Below are positions 16,196 to 24,895 of a DNA stretch of 56,482 bases, piece by piece (the stretch's first letter is position 1; every line of letters starts with the position of its first letter). This DNA comes from Planococcus sp. CAU13. Its GTDB lineage: Bacteria > Bacillota > Bacilli > Bacillales_A > Planococcaceae. Where the stretch lies: the NCBI RefSeq assembly GCF_000775575.1, contig NZ_JRGN01000218.1:1-56482 (forward strand), in the 5' to 3' direction. The notes beneath the pieces are model-generated. The model had not been told where the DNA came from. It searched no databases and worked only from the letters and a program-made list of their open reading frames with translations. Made by a program: the position numbers and the translations under genes.

Positions 16196-16993
16196 ATGTC
16201 ATTGAATCCAAGTAAAATATTGAATATCGCACACCGGGGTGCTTCGGGCTATGCACCGGAACATACCCTGGCTGCATACGAGCTGGGAGAAAAGATGAAA
16301 GGTGATTATATAGAAGTTGATCTGCAAATGACAAAAGATGGGATATTGATCGCTATGCATGATGAAAAAGTGGACAGGACCACTGATGGCACAGGCTTCG
16401 TCAAAGACATGACCCTGGCGGAGATCAAAGGGCTGGATGCCGGTTCCTGGTTCAATGCAGCGTATCCGGAAAAAGCGAAGCCTGAATATGCGGGACTGAC
16501 AGTGCCGACGCTGGAAGAAGTCATTGAAAGATTCGGCACAGGGTCCTGCTACTATATTGAAACGAAGGCTCCCGAAATATATCCGGGAATGGAGCGGGAG
16601 TTACTGTATGTGCTGAAAAAACATAAATTGACCGGACAAAATGCGCCACCCGGCAAAGTGCTGGTGCAATCTTTCAGTGCACCCAGTCTGTTGAAAATGC
16701 ATGAACTCGATCCAGCCATCCCATTGATCCAATTGATTATCTATTCGGAGCCTGCAACAATTTCCGAAACAGAGATTCAGGCGATCAAAGAATACGCAAT
16801 GGGCGTCGGCGCCAGGTATACAAGAATTGATCGGAATTATATGGAGAAAGTCCGGAAAAATGATTTAATGATTCACCCGTATACTGTAAATGCCAAAGCT
16901 GACATGGAACGATTACTTGACTGGGGCGCAACTGGCATATTTACAAACTTCCCTGATCTTTTAAATGAAGTGCTGGAAAATCGCAAAAGTTAA
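16196..16993 (+). CDS. Glycerophosphodiester phosphodiesterase (GDPD)
   Basis: A 265-residue TIM-barrel phosphodiesterase. The N-terminal motif NIAHRGASGYAPEHTLAAY carries the catalytic His and Arg and a metal-ligand Glu; EVDLQMTKDG holds the second Glu-x-Asp pair and MHDEKVDRTT the catalytic histidine. It lacks a signal peptide, so it is cytoplasmic. Members hydrolyse glycerophosphodiesters from phospholipid turnover to glycerol-3-phosphate and an alcohol. ATG 16196 is preferred over an upstream in-frame ATG at 16127 because GTGGAGGG lies just before it. It is a single-gene unit with a short terminator. Confidence 0.92.
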   Translation: MSLNPSKILNIAHRGASGYAPEHTLAAYELGEKMKGDYIEVDLQMTKDGILIAMHDEKVDRTTDGTGFVKDMTLAEIKGLDAGSWFNAAYPEKAKPEYAGLTVPTLEEVIERFGTGSCYYIETKAPEIYPGMERELLYVLKKHKLTGQNAPPGKVLVQSFSAPSLLKMHELDPAIPLIQLIIYSEPATISETEIQAIKEYAMGVGARYTRIDRNYMEKVRKNDLMIHPYTVNAKADMERLLDWGATGIFTNFPDLLNEVLENRKS

Positions 16994-17020
16994 ACCCGGG
17001 AAGCATGGGCTCTCCGGGTT
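16993..17020 (+). terminator. Probable intrinsic terminator of the GDPD gene
   Basis: AACCCGG (16993-16999) pairs with CCGGGTT (17014-17020), followed by CTTCC rather than a clear T-tract. Confidence 0.55.
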
Positions 17021-17038
17021 CTTCCGTATCTAAATTGT

Positions 17039-17380
17039 TTACAGTGCCGATTCTTCCTCCGGAGTACCCAGCCGGTCCGTCAGAGTCCTGTAAATATCAT
17101 CAAAGTGCTGTTCTTCATAAAACATCTCGGTATAGGATGCTGATCGGATGATCGCTTCCTTATCGACTTTCACCACTTCGATCTGAACCGAGTTGCTTTT
17201 GCCGGTTTCGTCGATTTCACGCCGCTTTTCCTTCGCAAACGCATCCACATCGCGCGGCTCGTACTGCCGGAACGTCTCCACCACTTCATTAAAAACCGTC
17301 ATCGTATCTTCCTGGCTGTTGAACAGCCAAAAATAATCCTTTTTCGCGCTCGACAAGTGCAGGTTCAATTGATAATGCAT
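17039..17380 (-). CDS. Hypothetical cytoplasmic protein
   Basis: A 113-residue acidic soluble protein starting MHYQLNLHLSSAKKDYFWL. No family was recognised. The start at 17380 is firm: AAAGGAGG lies 7 bases upstream and the upstream part of the open frame has no site of its own. It is convergent with the GDPD gene and divergent from the lipoprotein gene. No membrane segment or catalytic motif is evident. Confidence 0.7.
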   Translation of the reverse strand: MHYQLNLHLSSAKKDYFWLFNSQEDTMTVFNEVVETFRQYEPRDVDAFAKEKRREIDETGKSNSVQIEVVKVDKEAIIRSASYTEMFYEEQHFDDIYRTLTDRLGTPEEESAL

Positions 17381-17594
17381 GAATTGTCCTCCTTTGGGAA
17401 TAAAATCGGTAGCGTCGGTATCTTGTTCTATACCCGATTCTGGAGAAGGAAACCTTTTAGACAGTTTCGTTAAATAAAATGGGTTATCCGTGAGACATCC
17501 TCTGCAATCAAATGAGATAGAATTAGAAACTCTCAGAAAAATGGCTATAATGAAACTATGCATACATAAAATATCCACGAAAGGATGCTGACCC

Positions 17595-18194
17595 ATGAAA
17601 TCCGTATGGAAAATCATTTATTTCACGGTTGCAGTCGCTTTATTCGCAGGATGTGCAGACGAAACTGCCCTGGAAACGGTGCCCGATACGACAGATAACG
17701 CGGCGGAAGAAACTGCAACTGATTCTTCATCAACCGATTCAGAAGATGAAAAAGATACGGAGGAATCAGGTTCCGGGGAAGACGCCACATCTGAAGAAGC
17801 TTCCGGCTCCGGCCTCGACGCCTACTCCAGCGAAGAAATCGAATACGCACGCGTGTGGCTGCAGCTCGGGCCTAACCAGGATATCGATGGCCTGTACGTG
17901 AAGAAAATTCCTTTGGGCACGCCGCTCAATCCGGACGATGAAACGAGCGCCGAATATCCGGAAGACGTCATCCAGCTGGCGGGCTCGCGCCTGGTCGACG
18001 GCTCCGTAACTTACAGCGGCAACGGAGATGGCACGGTCAATGTATACAAGGTTCCGCTGCGCTGGGATGGTGAATATCCGGCAGGCGAAGACTTTTACAA
18101 GTCGCTCATCGTCGATACGGAATTGGTGACGATTGATGTCGGGGAAGATGAAGAAGTCATCCGGCTGATCGAATTGCTGGAAATTGAGGACTAA
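17595..18194 (+). CDS. Lipoprotein, unknown function
   Basis: A 199-residue lipoprotein. The signal peptide ends in lipobox LFAGC (Cys about residue 20), followed by a low-complexity Thr/Ser/Glu/Asp linker to about residue 75 that tethers the C-terminal domain away from the membrane. The folded part contains EYARVWLQLGPNQDIDGLYV and VTYSGNGDGTVNVYKVP, a pattern I recall from Bacillales lipoproteins of unknown role. AAAGGATG precedes the ATG. It stands alone, 60 bp before the dipeptidase gene. Confidence 0.8.
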   Translation: MKSVWKIIYFTVAVALFAGCADETALETVPDTTDNAAEETATDSSSTDSEDEKDTEESGSGEDATSEEASGSGLDAYSSEEIEYARVWLQLGPNQDIDGLYVKKIPLGTPLNPDDETSAEYPEDVIQLAGSRLVDGSVTYSGNGDGTVNVYKVPLRWDGEYPAGEDFYKSLIVDTELVTIDVGEDEEVIRLIELLEIED

Positions 18195-18253
18195 CAGCCG
18201 CACAAAAGGGAAACAATACTATAGTTGAAGCATGAGAGAGAGGAGAAAGAGAG

Positions 18254-19228
18254 ATGAAAGTAGTGGATCTGCATTCCGACCTGTTTACCGATATTGCGTG
18301 GCGGAAGAAACGAGGCGAAACCCGTGTATTCGACAGGCTGCATTATCCCCGGCTGAAAGCGGGGGGAATTGATACGATTATTTGCGTATTCTGGGTGGAG
18401 CCCCAGTTCAAGGAACAGCCGCTGGAGCGTATCCGGGAAATTTACCGTTACGTCATGGACGATTTTGCGCAGTCGAAACATGTCAACCTGTGCAAGTTCA
18501 CAGGCCATTTCATAGAAGCCCGACAAGCGGACAAAATCAATATCGTGCTGGGGCTCGAAAGCATCAGTTTTCTGGAAACGGACAAAATGGAATTGGTGGA
18601 GCGGTTCGATGAAATGGATGAAAAAGGCATTGACCATATGATCCTGGTGTGGAATGAAACGAATGCTTTTGCCAGCGGCACGGGAGCGGCAACACCGGCG
18701 CGGACGCCTGGTTTGACGAAATGGGGAGAAGAGGCGGTGCGTGAAGCCGAGCGCCTGAACTGGCTGGTCGATGTTTCGCATCTGGATGAAAAATCATTTT
18801 GGGACCTCTATTACCACAGCGAAGAGCCCATTATCGCCTCACACAGCAATGCCCGCGCAATTTGCGACCATGAGCGGAATTTGACGGATGATCAATTGGA
18901 AGCGATTGCTTCAAAAGAAGGCATTGTCGGACTCAACGCGTATTGGCAATTTGTTGATCCACAGAATCCGACCGTCGACCGGTTCATCGACCACGCTGTC
19001 CATATCGCTGACCGCATTGGCGTCGACTCAGTGGGCTTCGGTTTTGATTTCCTGGATTATCTTGAGCCTTATGATTTTGGTGCCGGTCCAACCGGCACGA
19101 CGCGCGGGCTTGAAGATGTCACCAAAATTCCTGCGCTATTGGAGCGCATGTCCAAACGCGGTTTTACCGACGATGAAATTGAAGCCATCAGTTACGGCAA
19201 TGCCATGCGGATAATCAAGAGAAAATGA
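18254..19228 (+). CDS. Membrane-dipeptidase family (M19) peptidase
   Basis: A 324-residue zinc dipeptidase of the renal-dipeptidase family. Metal-site motifs are present: DLHSD (H7, D9), a central bridging Glu in VLGLES, IIASHSNARAICDHERNLTDDQ with the histidines, and VGFGFDFLD near the end. M19 enzymes cleave dipeptides, including D-residue and cell-wall-derived ones, in the cytoplasm of Bacillales. A strong GAGGAG site precedes the ATG. The DUF819 permease-like gene begins 28 bp later, so both are likely one operon, suggesting uptake or export of a peptide or amino-acid substrate next to its hydrolysis. Confidence 0.92.
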   Translation: MKVVDLHSDLFTDIAWRKKRGETRVFDRLHYPRLKAGGIDTIICVFWVEPQFKEQPLERIREIYRYVMDDFAQSKHVNLCKFTGHFIEARQADKINIVLGLESISFLETDKMELVERFDEMDEKGIDHMILVWNETNAFASGTGAATPARTPGLTKWGEEAVREAERLNWLVDVSHLDEKSFWDLYYHSEEPIIASHSNARAICDHERNLTDDQLEAIASKEGIVGLNAYWQFVDPQNPTVDRFIDHAVHIADRIGVDSVGFGFDFLDYLEPYDFGAGPTGTTRGLEDVTKIPALLERMSKRGFTDDEIEAISYGNAMRIIKRK

Positions 19229-19256
19229 TTGTTGCATAGACAAGGAGGAAGTTGAT

Positions 19257-20483
19257 ATGGAAAATTCGCTGATCAAACCGGATGACCTCGTTACACTTTG
19301 GGGCATCATTGTTATCGTCGCTGCCATGAGTATCGTACTGGAACAGAAATACAGCTGGGCAGGAAAGCTGTCCGGCGCCGTCATCGCGCTCATTTCAGCC
19401 ATCATCTTATCTAATACGGGCATCATCCCGACGGCGTCGCCTGTTTACGACGCCATCTGGGCGTTCATCATTCCGCTGGCGATCCCGCTGCTGTTATTCC
19501 ATGTGAATTTCAAGAAAATCTGGCAGGAAAGCGGACGCATGCTGCTCATCTTCCTGATCAGTTCCGTCGGGACGATTGCCGGAACGATTGTCAGTTTCTT
19601 CTTATTGAAAGACACCATTCCGTTTCTCGACCGGATCGGGGGGATGATGAGTGCCTCTTATGTGGGAGGTGGCGTCAACTTCGCGGCCATGACGGCCAAA
19701 TTCGATGCGCCGGAAGATCTGGTGTCTGCGGCGGTCGTTGCCGATAACCTGATGATGGCGCTTGTCATTGTCACGCTCATGGCGATTCCGACGTTCCGGT
19801 TTTTCAGAAAACGGTATCCGCATCCGCATGTGCTGCAAGTGGAGAAGGATTCGGCAGCAAACGGCGGTAAAACGAATGCCGAAAGTTTTTGGAAACGCCA
19901 GGACATCTCTTTGAAGGACATCGCATTATCGCTGGGTACGGCATTTCTGCTGTTCGTCCTGGCAACGAAAATCTCTGGATTTTTCGCAGGCGTCATCCCG
20001 TCCGGCGACGATGTGAATTTTGGATGGAACCTGCTCAGCGGTTTGTTCGGAGATCTGTATCTGATCCTGACGACGCTGACGTTCTTGGCGCTGGCCTTTT
20101 TCCCGCGCTATTTCGACAGCATCAACGGCAGCCAGGAACTCGGTACGTTCCTGATTTACCTGTTCTTCGTGGTCATCGGGATCCCGGCGTCGATTCCGCT
20201 GATCATTCAAAATGCGCCGCTGCTGCTGGTATTCGTCGCCATCATCGTCATCATTAACCTGCTGATTTCACTGACAGCCGGCAAACTCCTGAAATATGAT
20301 CTCGAAGAAATCCTGCTGGTCGTCAATGCGAATGTCGGCGGACCGACAACAGCTGCCGCCATGGCCATCGCCAAAGGCTGGAAAGAACTTATCGGTCCGG
20401 TGCTTGTCGTCGGCACGATCGGCTACGTCATCGGCAACTATATCGGCACGACGCTCGGTTTATGGTTTGCGACGTTCATGTAG
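19257..20483 (+). CDS. DUF819 family integral membrane protein (YjcL-like)
   Basis: A 408-residue polytopic membrane protein with about ten to eleven helices and a duplicated layout: GGMMSASYVGGGVNFAAM in the first half and NANVGGPTTAAAMAIAKGW in the second, the hallmark re-entrant-like glycine-rich loops of DUF819 (YjcL in Bacillus). The repeat architecture resembles secondary transporters, but the substrate is unknown. AAGGAGG precedes the ATG. It lies 28 bp after the M19 dipeptidase and closes that operon. Confidence 0.9.
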   Translation: MENSLIKPDDLVTLWGIIVIVAAMSIVLEQKYSWAGKLSGAVIALISAIILSNTGIIPTASPVYDAIWAFIIPLAIPLLLFHVNFKKIWQESGRMLLIFLISSVGTIAGTIVSFFLLKDTIPFLDRIGGMMSASYVGGGVNFAAMTAKFDAPEDLVSAAVVADNLMMALVIVTLMAIPTFRFFRKRYPHPHVLQVEKDSAANGGKTNAESFWKRQDISLKDIALSLGTAFLLFVLATKISGFFAGVIPSGDDVNFGWNLLSGLFGDLYLILTTLTFLALAFFPRYFDSINGSQELGTFLIYLFFVVIGIPASIPLIIQNAPLLLVFVAIIVIINLLISLTAGKLLKYDLEEILLVVNANVGGPTTAAAMAIAKGWKELIGPVLVVGTIGYVIGNYIGTTLGLWFATFM

Positions 20484-20504
20484 GGTTTATTCGAATAAAA
20501 TCAT

Positions 20505-20540
20505 AAAAGCCTTTCCAACATTTTCGTTGGAAAGGCTTTT
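20505..20540. terminator. Bidirectional intrinsic terminator
   Basis: A 15-bp perfect stem, AAAAGCCTTTCCAAC with its complement, and a 6-base loop between the DUF819 gene and the leftward ion-channel gene. Confidence 0.93.
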
Positions 20541-20568
20541 GTTTTTCTGCATCCGCCAGAGAACGCTT

Positions 20569-21363
20569 TTATTTCCGGTCGACCAGCGTCTGCAGCATCG
20601 TTTTCAGCTCGGCCACTTCGTTCCGGAGCTCATCGATTTCCGATAATTCATCTTTGATGTCTGCCGTTTCCGCATCGATTTCCTCTGTTATCTTCTGGGC
20701 GTTATTGACGATTTCCCCGACGATCAGGTTGATCATGAGGAAAGTCGAAATGACGATGAAGGAAACGAAATACAGCCAGGACCACGGGATTTCTTCAAAA
20801 ATCGGCCGGAACACGCCGCTTGCCCAGGATTCCAGTGTGAACACCTGGAACAGGGTGATGAACGACAGTCCGAGATTACCGAAATACTCCGGTTCAACCG
20901 AAGCGTAGAAGAACGTTCCAATCACCGCATACACATAGAAAATGATCGACATCAGCAGGATGACACTGGTGATGGTCGGGATGGCCATGAACAAAGCGGC
21001 CACCACACGCCGCAGTGACGGAATCGTGGTGATGGTCCGCAATACCCGCAGCACACGGAAAATCCGAAGGACGCTTATGTATGGGGAGTTGTAGAGAATC
21101 AGGCTGCCGACGACGATGATGAAGTCGAAATTATTCCAGCCGTTCCGGAAAAAACTGGTGCGGTACAGATACAGTTTGATCAGGATTTCCACGGTGAACA
21201 ACCCGAGAATGACGAAATCGAGCGCCAACAGCCAGGAACTGTACTCGGCAGCGAATTCCGGATACGTCTCAAGGCCGACGAGGATGGCGTTGATAATAAT
21301 CAGGACCGTGATGAAATTGGTGACTCTTCTGCCTTCCATGATTTGAATCATACGTTCTTTCAT
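20569..21363 (-). CDS. NaChBac-type voltage-gated sodium channel
   Basis: A 264-residue six-TM ion channel subunit. The S4 voltage sensor has four arginines every third residue (R100, R103, R106, R109 in SVLRIFRVLRVLR), and the pore loop has the filter TLESWAS at about 176-182, identical to that of NaChBac. The tail after S6 is a Glu-rich coiled coil that tetramerises such channels. In alkaliphilic or salt-loving Bacillaceae they support Na+ re-entry, motility and pH homeostasis. The start is uncertain: ATG 21363 has AGGAG 14 bases upstream; ATG 21387 has no clear site. Single-gene unit. Confidence 0.93.
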   Translation of the reverse strand: MKERMIQIMEGRRVTNFITVLIIINAILVGLETYPEFAAEYSSWLLALDFVILGLFTVEILIKLYLYRTSFFRNGWNNFDFIIVVGSLILYNSPYISVLRIFRVLRVLRTITTIPSLRRVVAALFMAIPTITSVILLMSIIFYVYAVIGTFFYASVEPEYFGNLGLSFITLFQVFTLESWASGVFRPIFEEIPWSWLYFVSFIVISTFLMINLIVGEIVNNAQKITEEIDAETADIKDELSEIDELRNEVAELKTMLQTLVDRK

Positions 21364-21538
21364 AACTTGAGCAACGACTCCTAGCATTTTTATTGCAGGT
21401 TATAAACTCCTGTTGCCAGGAAAGAGGGACCTGTCAATTCCTCAAACAACCTGTATTATAGCACGGGCTATAGAGCCGGGTTAACGCATAACCCCTTCCG
21501 AAACAATCAAAAGTGACAGAAATAAAACAATCAAAAAA

Positions 21539-21586
21539 ACACCTCCGGCTCAGGCACAACCCGAAAGTGTGCCGACCCGAAGGTGT
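21539..21586 (-). terminator. Intrinsic terminator of the SDR gene
   Basis: Outer arms ACACCT/AGGTGT and inner arms GGCACA/TGTGCC enclose a small loop; on the minus strand the stem is followed by TTTTTTTG. Confidence 0.85.
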
Positions 21587-21623
21587 CAGGTGATTCAAAG
21601 ATGTTCAGTCAGTCCTGTTACTT

Positions 21624-22340
21624 TTACGGATTCGTCGACCAAAGACCAGCCGATTTCAACAGCACGCGCGGATGCAATTTCAGCTGGGCGACCATCACTT
21701 CAGCCAAATCTTCCGGCTGCATGACTTTGTCCGGGTTGCCGTCCGTCAGGTTCTCAGAAAACGCCAGTTCAGTGGCGACCGTGCTCGGTGTCAACGCGCT
21801 GACGCGGATATTGTGCTTTCTGACTTCCAGCATCAACGATTCTGTCAGACCGAGAACGCCGAATTTTGAAGCGCTGTAGGCACTTGTTACCGGCGCACCT
21901 TTTTGCCCGGCAGTCGATGAGATGTTGATGATGTCGCCGGATTCGCGCTCAATCATCTGCGGCAATACTGCGCGCGTCACATAATAGACGCCCATCAGGT
22001 TCGTGTCGATGATGCCTTTCCATTGTTCAGGCGACAGTTCCAGGAACTTGCCGAATTTGCCGATGCCGGCGTTGTTGATCAGGATATCAATCGGCCCAAG
22101 CTCTGCCGTAATATGTTCAACTGCTGAATTGACCGCGTCCATGTCCGCAACGTCAGCTGCAGCGAAGACCGTTTTCACGCCGTACTGCTCAAGTTCGGCA
22201 GCCACTTTCTCCAAATTCTCTGCCGTGCGTCCAACCAGCCCGACATTGATCCCTTCCGCTGCAAAAGCGATGGCCGTTGCGCGTCCGATGCCTTTGCCGG
22301 CGCCTGTGATGATTGCGTTTTTACCTGATAAGTTCTGCAT
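21624..22340 (-). CDS. Short-chain dehydrogenase/reductase, 3-ketoacyl-ACP-reductase-like
   Basis: A 238-residue classical SDR. The cofactor loop is TGAGKGIG (residues 12-19), NNAG is at 89-92, the catalytic Ser is in ISSTAG (about 142) and YSASK gives Tyr155 and Lys159. The Arg after the second strand (GLVGRTAEN) favours NADP(H). It is closest in look to the FabG-like reductases of unknown substrate in Bacillus, not necessarily the fatty-acid FabG, because it is outside any fab cluster. AAGGAGCG precedes the ATG and a terminator follows the stop. Confidence 0.92.
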   Translation of the reverse strand: MQNLSGKNAIITGAGKGIGRATAIAFAAEGINVGLVGRTAENLEKVAAELEQYGVKTVFAAADVADMDAVNSAVEHITAELGPIDILINNAGIGKFGKFLELSPEQWKGIIDTNLMGVYYVTRAVLPQMIERESGDIINISSTAGQKGAPVTSAYSASKFGVLGLTESLMLEVRKHNIRVSALTPSTVATELAFSENLTDGNPDKVMQPEDLAEVMVAQLKLHPRVLLKSAGLWSTNP

Positions 22341-22437
22341 ATGAATCGCTCCTTCTATCTAAACAGTTTCTTTCCATTCATCAGTGTAGCAAAAGAGGGA
22401 GGGGAAAATCCAAGTGGAGGGCTTGGGGGAAATAAAA

Positions 22438-22465
22438 AAAGAATAGTTTGATTAAACTATTCTTT
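22438..22465 (-). terminator. Intrinsic terminator of the YciI gene
   Basis: AAAGAATAGTTT pairs perfectly with AAACTATTCTTT around a 4-base loop; leftward it runs into a T-tract. Confidence 0.9.
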
Positions 22466-22484
22466 GCCAGCCCTTATGTGAAAT

Positions 22485-22844
22485 TCAAAGAATCCCCAAT
22501 TCTTTCTGGTGCTTGTGCTTGATGTTGATATATTCCTGTCCATACTTAGGATTGAGGTTTTCGAACTTGCTCATACGGAAACCCCATTCCTTGAGTGAGA
22601 AAGTGAAGATGCCGTTTTTAACAGCGGGATCATTCTCAGCGAAAGCGAGGGCATCTTCTTCAGTTTCTGAATCCAGTACAACCGCGCCGCCTGAAAAATC
22701 CATGAACGGACCGGCGAGTATGATGTCTCCCTTATCAAACGCCTGCTGCACATATACAGCATGTTCAGGCATAAATGGCTGGTTATGCAGAGCGACATCC
22801 GTTTTCCAGTTCGGACCCTGTGCCAATAAAATCAAGAACCTCAA
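22485..22844 (-). CDS. YciI family protein
   Basis: A 119-residue ferredoxin-like-fold protein. The FDKGDIILAGPFMDFSGGAVVLDSETEEDALAFAENDPAVKNG stretch is the YciI core with the conserved GP and DP elements (the DP contributes to a proposed active-site His-Asp pair). The C-terminal extension after residue 95 is charged. The start is a TTG at 22844, supported by AGGAGG seven bases upstream. Function unproven; some members act as dehydrochlorinase-like or muconolactone-isomerase-like enzymes. Confidence 0.88.
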   Translation of the reverse strand: MRFLILLAQGPNWKTDVALHNQPFMPEHAVYVQQAFDKGDIILAGPFMDFSGGAVVLDSETEEDALAFAENDPAVKNGIFTFSLKEWGFRMSKFENLNPKYGQEYINIKHKHQKELGIL

Positions 22845-22914
22845 GTCATTTCCTCCTAAAAATGGTATGAAGAGCGAAAGGATGCCCAGCGTTAAAGAAA
22901 AGATCGAATTGCTG

Positions 22915-23211
22915 TCAGTAAAAAATGTTCAGCTGAATTCCGATCATCCTGAAAATGCCACCCAAACTCACCATGGAAAACAGCATAAGAAGACCCAGCA
23001 CACTGCAGATCAACCCGGCATATGCCCGTCGGGTACCGGCTTCACCGGATACCGCAATCTCTTTTTTCGCTCGCCAGAAAAACAGTATTCCAGTAAATCC
23101 GAATATCAAAGTGAAAAAGGGGAAGAAGATGGAGAAAATACCAAACAGCAAAGATGCTGAAGCGTAATGGTTTGTCCCGGCTTTCCCGCTTGTCTGCATT
23201 TGTTCAACCAT
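22915..23211 (-). CDS. DUF4190-like small membrane protein
   Basis: A 98-residue protein with two hydrophobic segments (about residues 17-42 and 63-87) separated by a basic loop and the ASASLLFGIFSIFFPFFTLIFG opening typical of DUF4190-type proteins. The role is unknown. ATG 23211 is chosen because GGAGGG lies 6 bases upstream; an in-frame ATG two codons earlier touches that site. Single-gene unit. Confidence 0.75.
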   Translation of the reverse strand: MVEQMQTSGKAGTNHYASASLLFGIFSIFFPFFTLIFGFTGILFFWRAKKEIAVSGEAGTRRAYAGLICSVLGLLMLFSMVSLGGIFRMIGIQLNIFY

Positions 23212-23343
23212 AGTCATCCCTCCAGAATTTCGATTTGTCAGTGCAAGTAAAACCTATTCCATCCATTATACCAATGATATCCATTTTTTGTTGCATAAAT
23301 TTTAATTATTTCGTCAATTCTTTTGAGACGTCTACTTGAACGC

Positions 23344-23511
23344 TCACCCAACCGTCATTATAAAAGCAGTCCCGCAGCAAACCACAATCGCAACCGAAAG
23401 CCCCAAATAATTTTTACTCGCATTTGGCCGTTTTTTCATTTCCTTAAAGAAGGTGATAAGTCCGTATAGAACCCCAACCAGATAAAGGATGGGCAATAGC
23501 AATGATTCCAA
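23344..23511 (-). CDS. Small membrane protein with TTG start
   Basis: A 55-residue protein with two hydrophobic segments, opening MESLLLPILYLVGVLYGL and ending FIMTVG. The start is inferred as TTG at 23511 because AGGGGGAG lies 6 bases upstream and the longer frame would run into the preceding gene. It begins 17 bp after the stop of the PH-domain gene on the same strand, so the two are probably co-transcribed. No family recognised. Confidence 0.6.
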   Translation of the reverse strand: MESLLLPILYLVGVLYGLITFFKEMKKRPNASKNYLGLSVAIVVCCGTAFIMTVG

Positions 23512-23527
23512 TGATTTCTCCCCCTGT

Positions 23528-23893
23528 TTACAAAATCGCTTCCGCAATCAATTTATCCAGTTTGCGGATATCCACTTTCCGCGCCAGATTCAATTTAAAA
23601 CGGCCAAGTGTCGTCCACAGCTCGAGCTCCGTATTCAAATCGAACGTGCCGGCGTTTTCCGACGAGTACATGATGATCGACTTAAACGGAATCGTGTAGA
23701 CTTCGACTTTCTTGCCGGTCAAGCCCTGCTTATCGGAGATGATGATTCGTTTGTTCGTCACCACGGCCGTATCGCGTACCGTTTTATAAGCAATCTGCGC
23801 CACTTCTCCCGGAACCAGCAGCTCATTCACCGAACTCGGCACATCGATTTCCTGCGTGAATGTCCACGCGAGCATCGCATTTAATCCAGACAT
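23528..23893 (-). CDS. PH domain-containing protein (bPH_3/YvbH type)
   Basis: A 121-residue protein with the bacterial pleckstrin-homology core: LLVPGEVAQIAYKTVRD, then VVTNKRIIISDKQ, then the VEVYTIPFKSIIMYSSEN strand-helix and a final KVDIRKLDKLIAEAIL helix. Bacterial PH proteins form oligomeric rings and are often involved in envelope stress or unknown functions. AAGGGGGATT precedes the ATG. The last 25 codons have a decayed second copy at 28541-28618. It heads a two-gene unit with the small membrane protein. Confidence 0.85.
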   Translation of the reverse strand: MSGLNAMLAWTFTQEIDVPSSVNELLVPGEVAQIAYKTVRDTAVVTNKRIIISDKQGLTGKKVEVYTIPFKSIIMYSSENAGTFDLNTELELWTTLGRFKLNLARKVDIRKLDKLIAEAIL

Positions 23894-24051
23894 AAAAAAT
23901 CCCCCTTTTTTCGTATATGCCTTCAGTATGGCATAACTTGGAAGGAGGGGGAAGAGGAATTGCCATCGACTTAAACTTGCATTTTTTTCTCAAAAAACAA
24001 AAGATTAGGAATCAAAAATTAATGATAATTTTATTACAATAAATAGTAATA

Positions 24052-24081
24052 TTGGTAATAATATAATGTGTCTAGTATAAT
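24052..24081 (+). promoter_or_regulatory. Candidate sigma-A promoter of the lipoprotein gene pair
   Basis: TTGGTA at 24052-24057 and TATAAT at 24076-24081 with an 18-bp spacer, about 100 bp upstream of the lipoprotein start at 24182. The upstream stretch is strongly AT-rich, as in UP-element-like regions. Confidence 0.5.
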
Positions 24082-24181
24082 TTCACATTGAAAGCTTAGC
24101 ATCTGCAGAATCAATGATGGATAAAAAGTGATTTTTTCACAGTTTATTCATAGGAGATCACAACATGAGGAGGACGAAAGA

Positions 24182-24835
24182 ATGATTAAGAAATGGTTTG
24201 CAGCAGGAACGGTCGGTTTAGCATTAACGTTGGGGGCTTGCGGTTCGGATACGGCCGAGGTCAACGAAGAAAAGAAACCGGCAACAGCTTCTGAAAGCAC
24301 GGAGGAAACTGCGGAAGAAGGCAGCGCAATGGCAGAGGAGCCTGCAGAGGAAGAGGCAGCTGAAAAGTCGGAAGCAGGAAAACGTTCAAATCCGGTAGCG
24401 GTTGGTGAAACGAAGTCTGTGGAAGTTTCTATTTATGACAACGAATCCAACGAATTCAAAGGTCAAGCGGAAATCACTGTCAATTCTGTCACACGCGGCG
24501 ATGAAGCATGGGAGGAAATCTTAAGCACCAACGAATTCAACGAAGAACCGGGAGAAGGCCAGGAATATTTGATGGCGGATGTATCGGTAACTTTACTTGA
24601 AGCGGAAACAGAGGATTATGCCTGGTTTATGGATGGCATGTACTTTGACTTCATCGGCAGCGACGGCTCGCCGTACGAATGGACCTCTGCCGTGGTGGAA
24701 CCGGAATTGAGCGGTGATATTTTTGCTGGTGGTTCCCTGCAAGGAAAAGTTACGAATATGGTAAATGAAGGCGATACTGTTCTTATGGTATTCGAAGACA
24801 GTAACTTTGATAATATCTTTTTTGCTACTGAATAA
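24182..24835 (+). CDS. Lipoprotein with DUF4352-like domain
   Basis: A 217-residue lipoprotein. The signal peptide ends with lipobox LGAC (Cys about 20), then an Ala/Glu-rich linker to about residue 65. The rest looks like an immunoglobulin-like DUF4352 domain: NPVAVGETKSVEVSIYD, then EITVNSVTRGDEAW, then EGQEYLMADVSVTLLE and the closing NEGDTVLMVFED strands. DUF4352 domains are found on many Firmicutes surface lipoproteins of unknown role. The ATG at 24182 follows GAGGAGGACGAAAGA. A second lipoprotein gene starts 60 bp downstream. Confidence 0.8.
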   Translation: MIKKWFAAGTVGLALTLGACGSDTAEVNEEKKPATASESTEETAEEGSAMAEEPAEEEAAEKSEAGKRSNPVAVGETKSVEVSIYDNESNEFKGQAEITVNSVTRGDEAWEEILSTNEFNEEPGEGQEYLMADVSVTLLEAETEDYAWFMDGMYFDFIGSDGSPYEWTSAVVEPELSGDIFAGGSLQGKVTNMVNEGDTVLMVFEDSNFDNIFFATE

Positions 24836-24895
24836 TTAAGGCGCATCCAGAATTTATAACGGCAAAGACCCATTAAAAGACAGAAGGAGATTACT

